Source: UBA10324 sp038326325
Lineage (GTDB): Bacteria > Bacteroidota > Bacteroidia > Chitinophagales > UBA10324
Length of the DNA: 64,000 nucleotides
Assembly: GCA_038326325.1 (NCBI GenBank)
Contig: JBBQJW010000007.1
Coordinates: 94,374-158,373, forward strand
Direction of reading: 5' to 3'
Of this stretch, positions 55,066 through 62,976 are shown one piece after another. The position numbers were made by a program, and so were the translations under genes. Every line of letters starts with the position of its first letter. The first letter of the stretch is position 1. Under the pieces are notes generated by a model. The model was not told the DNA's origin. It saw only the letters and a program-made list of their open reading frames with translations, and did not search any database.

Positions 55066-55443
55066 ATGAAAAAATTTCTTTTCACAATTCTTTTTTCTTT
55101 AATCGGATTTTTATGTTGGAGTCAAACACAATCAAATTCATTTGATTGCATTAGTAAGTATAAAAAAGGATGCTCTTGGGTTTACCAAAATGGAAGACAA
55201 GGATTGATAAGCGAAAATGGAGTCATTATTATTCCAACTGATTTTGATTACATAAGTCCATTTAAAAATGGCTTTGCCTGGACATATATAAACGGAAAAC
55301 AAGGGTTGATTGATTTTAATGGAAAGATTTTAATATCTAACGATTACGATTGCATTCAAACTTACAATTCAAAGTTTTTTAAGGCGTATAAAGACAGCAA
55401 AGAAATGCTTATTGAAAAACCGAAGAAAAATTCTTCTACATAA
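55066..55443 (+). CDS. Secreted WG-repeat protein
   Basis: The 125-residue product has signal peptide MKKFLFTILFSLIGFLCWSQ, then two to three WG-type repeats (SWVYQNGRQGLISENGVIIIP, AWTYINGKQGLIDFNGKILI). WG repeats are beta-rich units of uncertain role, found in surface and effector proteins. The gene is inserted between nrdA and hflX, and each side is bounded by the same 36-base terminator repeat. It has no TGTWACA copy and is more AT-rich than its neighbours, so a later arrival is likely. Confidence 0.75.
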   Translation: MKKFLFTILFSLIGFLCWSQTQSNSFDCISKYKKGCSWVYQNGRQGLISENGVIIIPTDFDYISPFKNGFAWTYINGKQGLIDFNGKILISNDYDCIQTYNSKFFKAYKDSKEMLIEKPKKNSST

Positions 55444-55466
55444 TTATTAGCTGTGAAATTTTTTTA

Positions 55467-55502
55467 CCGCCTCAACATTTTTTGTTGGGGCGGTTTTGTT
55501 TT
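55467..55502 (+). terminator. Terminator after the WG-repeat gene, second copy
   Basis: Identical in all 36 bases to the nrdA terminator at 54979-55014: 11-bp stem, five-T loop, then TTTTGTTTT. It lies about 25 bases after the WG gene. Confidence 0.85.
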
Positions 55503-55601
55503 AGAAAGAATGATTTCTATTCATCTGTATTTTCTCTGTGACTCAGTGCGAAATTTTGAATGAATATATTTGGCGATTCTTAAAAAGAGCAGAAAAAATA
55601 A

Positions 55602-56789
55602 ATGGCATTAATCCCCACGACCACCCATCTCGAAGAGAAAGCAATATTGGTCAGTGTAATTCTGCAAGGGCAACGCGAAGAACAGGCGATGGAATATCTT
55701 GAAGAGTTAGCGTTTCTTGCTGAAACCGCTGGCGCTAAAACGATAAAAATATTTACACAGAAAATGAAATCGCCTGAGAGTGCAACCTATGTCGGCTCAG
55801 GAAAATTGCAGGAGTTAAAAAAATTTGTGGAAGAGAACGACATCAACCTTGTAATCTTTGACGATGATTTAACTGGCTCACAGATTCACAACATTGAAAA
55901 GGAACTGAAAGTAAAAATTGTTGATCGCAGTAATCTCATCCTCGACATTTTCGCAAATCGCGCCAAGACCGCGCAAGCGCGTGCACAGGTGGAGTTGGCG
56001 CAACTGCAATATCTTCTTCCAAGACTGAAAGGTTTGTGGACTCACTTAGAAAGACAGAAAGGTGGAATTGGAATGCGCGGCCCTGGTGAAAAAGAAATTG
56101 AAACTGACCGACGAATAGTGAAGTATCAGATTTCATTATTGAAAGAACAGTTAGAGAAAATTGACAAACAGAGTTTCACACAACGAAAAGGTCGCGGCGA
56201 ATTAATTCGCGTTGCATTGGTTGGTTACACCAATGTCGGCAAAAGCACATTGATGAATTTGCTAAGCAAGTCGGATGTGTTCGCTGAGAATAAATTATTC
56301 GCAACGCTCGATACTACCACTCGCAAAGTTGTTTTTGAACGAATGCCTTTTCTAATGAGTGACACGGTTGGTTTCATTCGCAAATTGCCGCACCATTTGA
56401 TTGAAAGTTTTAAAAGCACGCTTGATGAAGTTCGTGAGGCGGATATTCTCATTCATGTGATTGACATTTCGCACCCCAAATTTGAAGACCAGTTAAAAGT
56501 AGTGAATGAGACGATAGCAGATATTGGCGCGTCAGGCAAACCCACCATTTATGTTTTCAATAAAATGGATTTGTACGAGGAGAAAATTCATGACCCGATG
56601 TTGCCCGATGATATCAGAAAAGAATTGGCAGAAGAACTGGAAACAAGCTGGCAGAAAAAATCGAACAACAGTGCCGTGTTTATTTCAGCAACGAAAAAGG
56701 AAACTGTTACAGGACTTCGCGCAATGATTCAATCCAAAGTGCAAGAGCAATATGAAATCAGATATCCTTACAAGACAAACTTCTTTTGA
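55602..56789 (+). CDS. hflX: GTPase HflX
   Basis: This ribosome-splitting GTPase has 395 residues. The N-terminal HflX domain (GSGKLQELKKFVEENDINLVIFDDDLTGSQ) is followed by a helical linker with GGIGMRGPGEKEIETDRR. The G domain has G1 GYTNVGKST (about 208-216), G3 DTVGFIRKLPHHLIESFKST and G4 NKMD. It rescues stalled or hibernating ribosomes under stress. One TGTWACA copy (56704) encodes Thr-Val-Thr. Confidence 0.96.
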   Translation: MALIPTTTHLEEKAILVSVILQGQREEQAMEYLEELAFLAETAGAKTIKIFTQKMKSPESATYVGSGKLQELKKFVEENDINLVIFDDDLTGSQIHNIEKELKVKIVDRSNLILDIFANRAKTAQARAQVELAQLQYLLPRLKGLWTHLERQKGGIGMRGPGEKEIETDRRIVKYQISLLKEQLEKIDKQSFTQRKGRGELIRVALVGYTNVGKSTLMNLLSKSDVFAENKLFATLDTTTRKVVFERMPFLMSDTVGFIRKLPHHLIESFKSTLDEVREADILIHVIDISHPKFEDQLKVVNETIADIGASGKPTIYVFNKMDLYEEKIHDPMLPDDIRKELAEELETSWQKKSNNSAVFISATKKETVTGLRAMIQSKVQEQYEIRYPYKTNFF

Positions 56790-56814
56790 TAGCCACAGAT
56801 TCATAAATTGATTT

Positions 56815-57642
56815 ATGGCTGCTCCGTCTTTTCTGAAAAAATTATTTGCTAATCCTTCAGGAGAAAAATTTGTTCTCACATTCAGAAATATTCCATTGCT
56901 GAAAAGAGTAGCGATCGCTTTCATGCCGCGACATACTGATTACAATAAAGATTCACTGAGAAAAGTCGTCAGAAAAAAAATTAGTTACCAATTGGATTTA
57001 AGTGATTGGGTAGAGTGGAATATTTTTTTTAAGAATGAAGTTGAACCAAGAGAAGATTTATTTAAAAAAGTAAAACCCGGAATGCTTGTTTTTGACATTG
57101 GCGCAAACATGGGAGAAACAAGTTTGAATATTGCGAAACAGGTAGGTGTAACAGGTAGAGTGTTTTCATTCGAACCATCACCAATCAATTTCAAAAAGTG
57201 TTTGACCAACATTTCACTCAACGAAAATCTGAAGAACAGAATCAATCTTTTTAATGTTGCGTTGGGAGAAAAAGAAGGAGTCGCTTTTCTGCAAACAAGA
57301 GATGAACACAATCTGGGCATGAATGCAATTGGTGTAACAGGAATACAGATTCAGATGAATACATTGGATAATATTTTTTTTGAAGAAAAAATTCAACACT
57401 GCGATTTGATAAAAATGGATGTGGAAGGATTTGAATTGAAAGTTTTAAAAGGCGCAGAGCAGATTCTCAAAAAATTCAAGCCAATATTATTTCTCGAACT
57501 GAATCAGCAACTGTTACAGCAACAGGGCAATTCAGTTTCTTCTCTAATAAGTCTTCTAAAAAATCATAATTATAAAATTGTTGAGCCGATAGTAAGCGAA
57601 GAAGAATTAACAAAAGGGCACTATGATATAATCGCGGTTTGA
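56815..57642 (+). CDS. FkbM family methyltransferase
   Basis: The 275-residue SAM-dependent enzyme has the Rossmann motif MLVFDIGANMGETSLNIAKQ (about 86-105), then GRVFSFEPSPINFKKCLTNI, an LIKMDVEGFELKVLKGAEQI block, and a KPILFLELNQQLLQ strand. FkbM members often methylate sugars or small molecules; no partner gene defines the substrate here. It follows hflX after 25 bases and carries three TGTWACA copies. Confidence 0.88.
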   Translation: MAAPSFLKKLFANPSGEKFVLTFRNIPLLKRVAIAFMPRHTDYNKDSLRKVVRKKISYQLDLSDWVEWNIFFKNEVEPREDLFKKVKPGMLVFDIGANMGETSLNIAKQVGVTGRVFSFEPSPINFKKCLTNISLNENLKNRINLFNVALGEKEGVAFLQTRDEHNLGMNAIGVTGIQIQMNTLDNIFFEEKIQHCDLIKMDVEGFELKVLKGAEQILKKFKPILFLELNQQLLQQQGNSVSSLISLLKNHNYKIVEPIVSEEELTKGHYDIIAV

Positions 57643-57655
57643 ACCCAAAGAAATT

Positions 57656-58135
57656 TTATTTCTTTTTCTCGTAATGCAATTCGTAATTCTTTCCATTGAA
57701 ATCAGTTTGCAACCACATCTCTGATTTTTTTAAGCGCAGAATTTTATATGTAACAGGCGTGTGACTCATAAGCGGTCCATCAAGATTCAGTTGATTGACA
57801 AGAGTGGAAGAAGTTAATTGAATTTCTGTTTTTTTATTTTGCAATTGATACAACCCGAGATTCGTAACATAGTTTGATGAATCGATTCCTCCACGAATAA
57901 TATATCCTGCGGAATCAGTTATTGCAGGATCTTTTAAATCCATTCCAGGCAAAAGTGTATAGCTCGAAAATATATTTGTCGAATCAACTCCGTCAATAAT
58001 ATAAATTTTTAATCCCCATGCACCAATTAATCGTTGAGTTGGCGAGCGCAAACTGAAGGACGGTCCATCAGGATATTTTTTGCACGACGAAATAATTAGT
58101 AAACTCAGTAACGCGATTCCAACTATTTTTTTCAT
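57656..58135 (-). CDS. Hypothetical lipoprotein
   Basis: The 159-residue product has signal MKKIVGIALLSLLIISSC with lipobox IISSC. A lipocalin-like or DUF-type body follows (LIGAWGLKIYIIDGVDST, YELHYEKKK at the end) with about eight beta strands. The function is unknown. Its start overlaps the stop of the patatin gene (ATGA), which suggests co-translation. Confidence 0.6.
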   Translation of the reverse strand: MKKIVGIALLSLLIISSCKKYPDGPSFSLRSPTQRLIGAWGLKIYIIDGVDSTNIFSSYTLLPGMDLKDPAITDSAGYIIRGGIDSSNYVTNLGLYQLQNKKTEIQLTSSTLVNQLNLDGPLMSHTPVTYKILRLKKSEMWLQTDFNGKNYELHYEKKK

Positions 58136-60342
58136 TGCAGCAACGATAGTAATTTTTTTAGTTCAAATAAATTATGAGGGCTATTCATTGCTCGAATCAC
58201 ATCTTGTTTTTCTTTAGTAGTTAAATGCCAGCTCATACTTGCGGCACTGTTTGATTCAGAAGGTGTATATTCAAAAGTGAGAATATGCAATGTTGGTTTC
58301 AACCAATTCGAAGCGGTGTTTACTTGTTCATCAAAATGAAAATCCTGAAAATCGCTCCAGTTGATATAGATGCTGTTAATAGGATCGAAAATTTTACTCA
58401 TCAATGATTGATGCAAACTTACTTTGGGTTCACCGTTTTTTTTCATGTCGCGCATTTGCACGATTACTACATCACCAACATTATCATTTATCCAATCTTT
58501 AAAAACATCCAAGTAACGCATTGAAGTTTCCAGTCCGAAATTATCGCGCAGCCCTGCATCCATCGTCTGAATTTCAGGTGTGGTTGGTAAAAAAACATTC
58601 GGCATTATAAACGGAAAAGTTGCATTCATCCGAATGGCAGTCGCGAATTGCAATTGGTCAGCATCCTGTTTCGAAAAAAAATTTTGCAAATCAATTGCAT
58701 CTACTTTCAACGGACTTCCTTCACTCATACTTTCTGATGGACGATTGAGATAGGCAACGGGTCGAGCAGAAATATTTAGCCGTCTTGCATCATCAATAAT
58801 TGTTGGTGTAAAAACCAACATTGGAATTTGAGCTTCACTTTCTGGCTCCCTGTAATCGCTGATTGGTTTAGCTAAAATCCCATTGGTGTTTTCGTTCATT
58901 TGCTCTTCCCATAAATAACCACGGTCTTTGCGATATTGATTTTCACCTACGCGAAATCGTTGCCACGGAATTAATAAATCATTTACCACAAAAGCGAACG
59001 ATACAGCATTGAGCATGTCTTTCGAAATATTATTCAGATAGGCCTCATCATTCAAATCAATTTTTTCTCCGCGCAATTTTCTCAAATACAATTCACGATA
59101 ATAGGCGGCGCCTAATGTGCCACCTGATGCACCGGTTATAAGTACGCTGTTCTTAATAAATTTTTCGAGTGATAAACTATTCATCACCTGCATTGCATAA
59201 AAAGCCCAAACAGTTGCGCGTAAACCTCCGCCACTGCAATCAATTAAAACCATAGTTGGTTTTGTTGAATCTGTTACACTTACTTTTTTCTTCCAGGCAT
59301 TGAGCGTAATTAATTCCTGTTGTTTGTCGTGATTAAATGTTGCTTCATTACTCTTGTTCTCAATCGTTGAAAGATTGTAAGCTATGCGATTGTTTAAATC
59401 ATAATCTAAACCGAAGGCTTTGTTTTTATGATTCATAAAATCAAAGTGTAACATCAGATTGAATAAAATAATGAGTGAAATAAAAACAGGAGTACCCCAC
59501 GATTTCAGGTAATGAGAAAAAGCACCAATAGGCGCAACAAGAATACTGAACAACAGAAAAATACTTGATGATGCAGGGACACGAAATAATTTGTAATCCA
59601 TCAGAAACCCGAGCAGAATAATTATCTCCAACGCAATTAATTCGAGCACCAAAGCATTGCGATGATGTTGTTTGAATACTGTAAGTAATTTTTCTTCATC
59701 ATAATGATCCACTTCGCGTACGCGTCTGATTTTCCAAGGGTAAATGAGAAAATAATCAACGCGAATAACCCGTCGTGAAGGTGAAGTAGTGAAACTCCAT
59801 TTCTTCATCGGATTATGTTTTGCATGCAGATGTGATTTGTCTTTGTTGTAATGCGTGTTGAGTGATTTGGAGAATGAAATCGAAATCATCAGCAATCCAC
59901 CTGAAAGAAAACCAAGCGCACTCATTACAATTTTATACCACTCGGTTAATTCAAAAATGGATTGAAAGAAAAAAAGTTGAATGAGATAAATAATGGTGAA
60001 CAATAATGGAATGATAGAATTGTTTAAACAGAAACGAGTGAATGGCCGCTCGAAGGTGGCGAGAAAGGGAAAGCGATGCGAGTTAAGAATGTAACTGGTG
60101 ATATTCCATGTGAGAACAAATGCACCAAAGCCAACACCGACCAAAAAGAAACTCCAGAAATTTACTTTACCTAAATATTCAGGATCGAGAAATAAATATG
60201 CAAGTCCGTAAAGTGTTCCGAAATTTTTAGTGACAATAAGAATGAGAATAAGAAATGAAATAATTAAAAACAAATTGCGGCGCAGGTGTAACAGTAAGAG
60301 TTGCACCGGAAAACTATAATATATGTTGCGATAGGCTTGCAC
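58132..60342 (-). CDS. Patatin-like phospholipase with N-terminal membrane domain
   Basis: The 736-residue product has about eight hydrophobic segments in its first 290 residues, then a patatin domain. The oxyanion loop is DCSGGGLRA, the nucleophile Ser lies in ITGASGGTLGAAYYREL, and the catalytic Asp is in TMDAGLRDNFGLE. This is a Ser-Asp dyad lipase that cleaves acyl chains of membrane lipids. Fusion to a large membrane part is less common. Two TGTWACA copies are present, one at the catalytic segment. Confidence 0.88.
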   Translation of the reverse strand: MQAYRNIYYSFPVQLLLLHLRRNLFLIISFLILILIVTKNFGTLYGLAYLFLDPEYLGKVNFWSFFLVGVGFGAFVLTWNITSYILNSHRFPFLATFERPFTRFCLNNSIIPLLFTIIYLIQLFFFQSIFELTEWYKIVMSALGFLSGGLLMISISFSKSLNTHYNKDKSHLHAKHNPMKKWSFTTSPSRRVIRVDYFLIYPWKIRRVREVDHYDEEKLLTVFKQHHRNALVLELIALEIIILLGFLMDYKLFRVPASSSIFLLFSILVAPIGAFSHYLKSWGTPVFISLIILFNLMLHFDFMNHKNKAFGLDYDLNNRIAYNLSTIENKSNEATFNHDKQQELITLNAWKKKVSVTDSTKPTMVLIDCSGGGLRATVWAFYAMQVMNSLSLEKFIKNSVLITGASGGTLGAAYYRELYLRKLRGEKIDLNDEAYLNNISKDMLNAVSFAFVVNDLLIPWQRFRVGENQYRKDRGYLWEEQMNENTNGILAKPISDYREPESEAQIPMLVFTPTIIDDARRLNISARPVAYLNRPSESMSEGSPLKVDAIDLQNFFSKQDADQLQFATAIRMNATFPFIMPNVFLPTTPEIQTMDAGLRDNFGLETSMRYLDVFKDWINDNVGDVVIVQMRDMKKNGEPKVSLHQSLMSKIFDPINSIYINWSDFQDFHFDEQVNTASNWLKPTLHILTFEYTPSESNSAASMSWHLTTKEKQDVIRAMNSPHNLFELKKLLSLLQ

Positions 60343-60459
60343 TTGTTATTCAGAGAAACTTAAATACGAAATGGTTGTATGCTTGTTCTCAGATTGAAAA
60401 ATAAATTCTGTGACGAACAGAAGAGAGAAGAAGATTAAACAGAAAAATGTTGTTGTGTC

Positions 60460-61830
60460 CTACTGCTTTTCGTAAGCACCAATATCAACCACACCGACTG
60501 GTCGCGGCAATCCGTCTAAATCAAGAATAAGACTGTTTGTCGTACCTGTATTTATACAGGGAGAAGCATCATCTAAATGATAATTATCTAATGAAAAATC
60601 TTTAAACAACGGATCATTCTTAAACCAACTTCCAGCTAAAACGGAATCAGATTTTATACAACATGAATTGAAAGTCGCAGAAGAAACCAAATCACTTCCG
60701 AAAAAATCTTTTGATATCTCTTGCTCTAATCCGCCCCAGATAATACAGTTGTTAAACACTGCGTGGCAGGGAGTAATTTGCTGAACGACATTATTTACTG
60801 CATAATAATTACTAAGATAAACTGCCGGTTCCTGATGATTGATTGCAACATTACTGTAATCAGCAAATGTGCAATTGTCAAATTGATAATCGCCGCCAAG
60901 AATATTTTGAAAGCAACTGTTCTGACCAACATTGTAAATCAATAAATTTTCTCCCCGAACTTTTGCAAGCAAACCCCGAATACCTGCGTAAGTCATATTC
61001 TTTATCACACATTGTTTGAGTGTTACATGCGGTTCAGCATACAAAACTGAATCATCAGCCCACACTCCAATGTCTCCATCCTGAAGAGTTGTGTATTCCA
61101 ATGAACTACCTGTGCTTCCGGGTAAAACAATTATTCCTCCCCACTGACCTGGCAAGTCTTTAAAATATTGTTCCAATCTATCTCCTCTGAAAAATACTGT
61201 ATCAGTTGCCGTTCCATTCACTAATAATTTTCCTTTGACACCGATTAATGAATTCGGATGATTATAAATTCTGCACCCGGGATCGACTGTAACGGTTACA
61301 TTTTTGTCAATAATCATCGAATGAATTATTACATACGGCAAATCATTTATCCAGTGCTGGTCGGCAGTAATTATTGAGTCGTAATAGAAATGCGCATTTT
61401 GTCCGTAAGCATTCAAAATAACTTTCTGGTTATTTCCATTGGTGTTAAACAGAACTGAATCTTCAATCACAAAAGGATTTGCAGCATTGTTTGGATCCAC
61501 TGTTACAGCTGCAAAAATGTACAAACTGTCGTTGGCTGCTATCTCAACTTCTTTTACCTCAGTAGTGGCAATGCCATCAACATTAATTCTGAAATGCGAA
61601 TCGGTTCCGCCTGCCAGTTTTATATCGCTGATTTTTATTTTCTGATTCTGATGATTATAAATTTTGAAGTAGCGGGTGGCAGAACCAATTGAAGTAAACA
61701 CAGTGTCGAAAGCGAGCGTGTCTTTACTGAAACTGAGTTTAACAGATGAGTCGGTTAGAAAAACATCTTTGCGGCACGAAACCATTAGGAGCAACAAACT
61801 AAAAAATAGAATTCCGTTTTTAATTTTCAT
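60460..61830 (-). CDS. Beta-helix lipoprotein, choice-of-anchor Q-like
   Basis: The 456-residue product has lipobox MVSC after a hydrophobic start. It continues with a beta-sandwich region (SFSKDTLAFDTVFTSIGSAT, about 30-150) and a right-handed parallel beta-helix (about 190-400: GSSLEYTTLQDGDIGVW, LKQCVIKNMTYAGIRGL, NCTFADYSNVAI). The end LDLDGLPRPVGVVDIGAYEKQ is the close of choice-of-anchor Q domains. It is probably an outer-surface protein that binds polysaccharide. The function is unknown. Confidence 0.82.
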   Translation of the reverse strand: MKIKNGILFFSLLLLMVSCRKDVFLTDSSVKLSFSKDTLAFDTVFTSIGSATRYFKIYNHQNQKIKISDIKLAGGTDSHFRINVDGIATTEVKEVEIAANDSLYIFAAVTVDPNNAANPFVIEDSVLFNTNGNNQKVILNAYGQNAHFYYDSIITADQHWINDLPYVIIHSMIIDKNVTVTVDPGCRIYNHPNSLIGVKGKLLVNGTATDTVFFRGDRLEQYFKDLPGQWGGIIVLPGSTGSSLEYTTLQDGDIGVWADDSVLYAEPHVTLKQCVIKNMTYAGIRGLLAKVRGENLLIYNVGQNSCFQNILGGDYQFDNCTFADYSNVAINHQEPAVYLSNYYAVNNVVQQITPCHAVFNNCIIWGGLEQEISKDFFGSDLVSSATFNSCCIKSDSVLAGSWFKNDPLFKDFSLDNYHLDDASPCINTGTTNSLILDLDGLPRPVGVVDIGAYEKQ

Positions 61831-61896
61831 CAGTAGTGAAGAACGACAAAGTTGAACGGAAATTGTGATAATGCAATTTGAAATATTTTATCAGCA

Positions 61897-62613
61897 TCAA
61901 ATCGCAACTGCAATTGTCGCCGCACTTAGTTTAACATCTGTTGAATCGAGCATCGCCCGACTACATGCTTCAAGGGTGCTTCCGGTAGTCATTACATCAT
62001 CCACGATTAATAAATGCTTGCCTCTCCATTCATTATTTTTTTCGGTAACGAAAATCTGCTCCACATTTTTCCATCGTTCGAATCTCGATTTTTTTGTTTG
62101 GGTGGAGGATGCGATTTCACGAAATAAAAAATCATTGCGAATCGGAATTCCGGTTGCATCCGAAATTCCTTTCCCGAATTTATATGCCTGATTATATCCG
62201 CGAAATCGTTCGCGAGACGGGTGTAGCGGTACAGGCACGATGAAATCCACTGTATCAATCGCGTGTTGTTCTTTCAATTCACTGCCATATAATTCTCCCA
62301 TTAAAACTCCAACATCTTCTCTGCCTTTATATTTCAATTGATGTAACAGTTCCTGTACCTTGGTTTCTTTTCCGAAATAGAGAAATGAAATCGCCTTTTC
62401 AAAATTAACGCGACCCCAGAAGTGTTTTTCCATCGGGTTGTCTTTCCACTGATGATAATTGGTTCTTGGAATTTTAAAACGACAAACTGTACAAATTGTT
62501 TTTTCCTGATTCACTAAACTTCTTCCACACGCAGCACATGCTTCCGGAAAAAATAAATAAAGCAGATCGTCTAATGGCTGACGAAGAATATTGAATAGCT
62601 TTTTCGGTTTCAC
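61897..62613 (-). CDS. comF: ComF family phosphoribosyltransferase-like protein
   Basis: The 238-residue product has a zinc-ribbon-like start (CAACGRSLVNQEKTICTVC). The PRTase-like domain includes the conserved VPVPLHPSRERFRGYNQAY and LLIVDDVMTTGSTLEACSRAM. ComF relatives act in natural transformation, moving single-stranded DNA through the inner membrane in Bacillus and Haemophilus, and are also kept as a general housekeeping gene. It is the only competence-related gene in the window. Confidence 0.9.
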   Translation of the reverse strand: MKPKKLFNILRQPLDDLLYLFFPEACAACGRSLVNQEKTICTVCRFKIPRTNYHQWKDNPMEKHFWGRVNFEKAISFLYFGKETKVQELLHQLKYKGREDVGVLMGELYGSELKEQHAIDTVDFIVPVPLHPSRERFRGYNQAYKFGKGISDATGIPIRNDFLFREIASSTQTKKSRFERWKNVEQIFVTEKNNEWRGKHLLIVDDVMTTGSTLEACSRAMLDSTDVKLSAATIAVAI

Positions 62614-62691
62614 GGAAAATATTTTGAAGCAAGATAAAGATTTTGTTCAGAAATAAAATTTACAACACAACTTTACAGAAATTTTTAATCA

Positions 62692-62976
62692 ATGATTTAC
62701 CTCGTTCTTGCCATCGGAGTTTTCAGTACGGTATTCGGAGCTATCAGTTATGGTTTGTTGCGAAAGCGCGAAGGGGTGATGTACACAATTGGAGGAAAAC
62801 AAATTCCACGAGAGTGGGCTTCTTTCGGATTATTTATTTTCGGATGCTTTATGATAATAATGTTTTTGGTTGTGGAAGTAGAACCACGATTTTATAAATC
62901 GCGCAGTTTACAATATCCTTCGAATCAAATCTTCCACCTTATTAACGAGCACCACTTCAATACCGAGCTTGCGTAA
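62692..62976 (+). CDS. Small two-helix membrane protein
   Basis: The 94-residue product has two hydrophobic segments (MIYLVLAIGVFSTVFGAISY and WASFGLFIFGCFMIIMFLVV) around a loop REGVMYTIGGKQIPRE, then a polar tail. I do not recognise the family. Its last 69 bases overlap the convergent radA gene, so the C-terminal 22 residues are encoded antisense to it. The tail is probably an overrun of an older shorter gene. Confidence 0.55.
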   Translation: MIYLVLAIGVFSTVFGAISYGLLRKREGVMYTIGGKQIPREWASFGLFIFGCFMIIMFLVVEVEPRFYKSRSLQYPSNQIFHLINEHHFNTELA

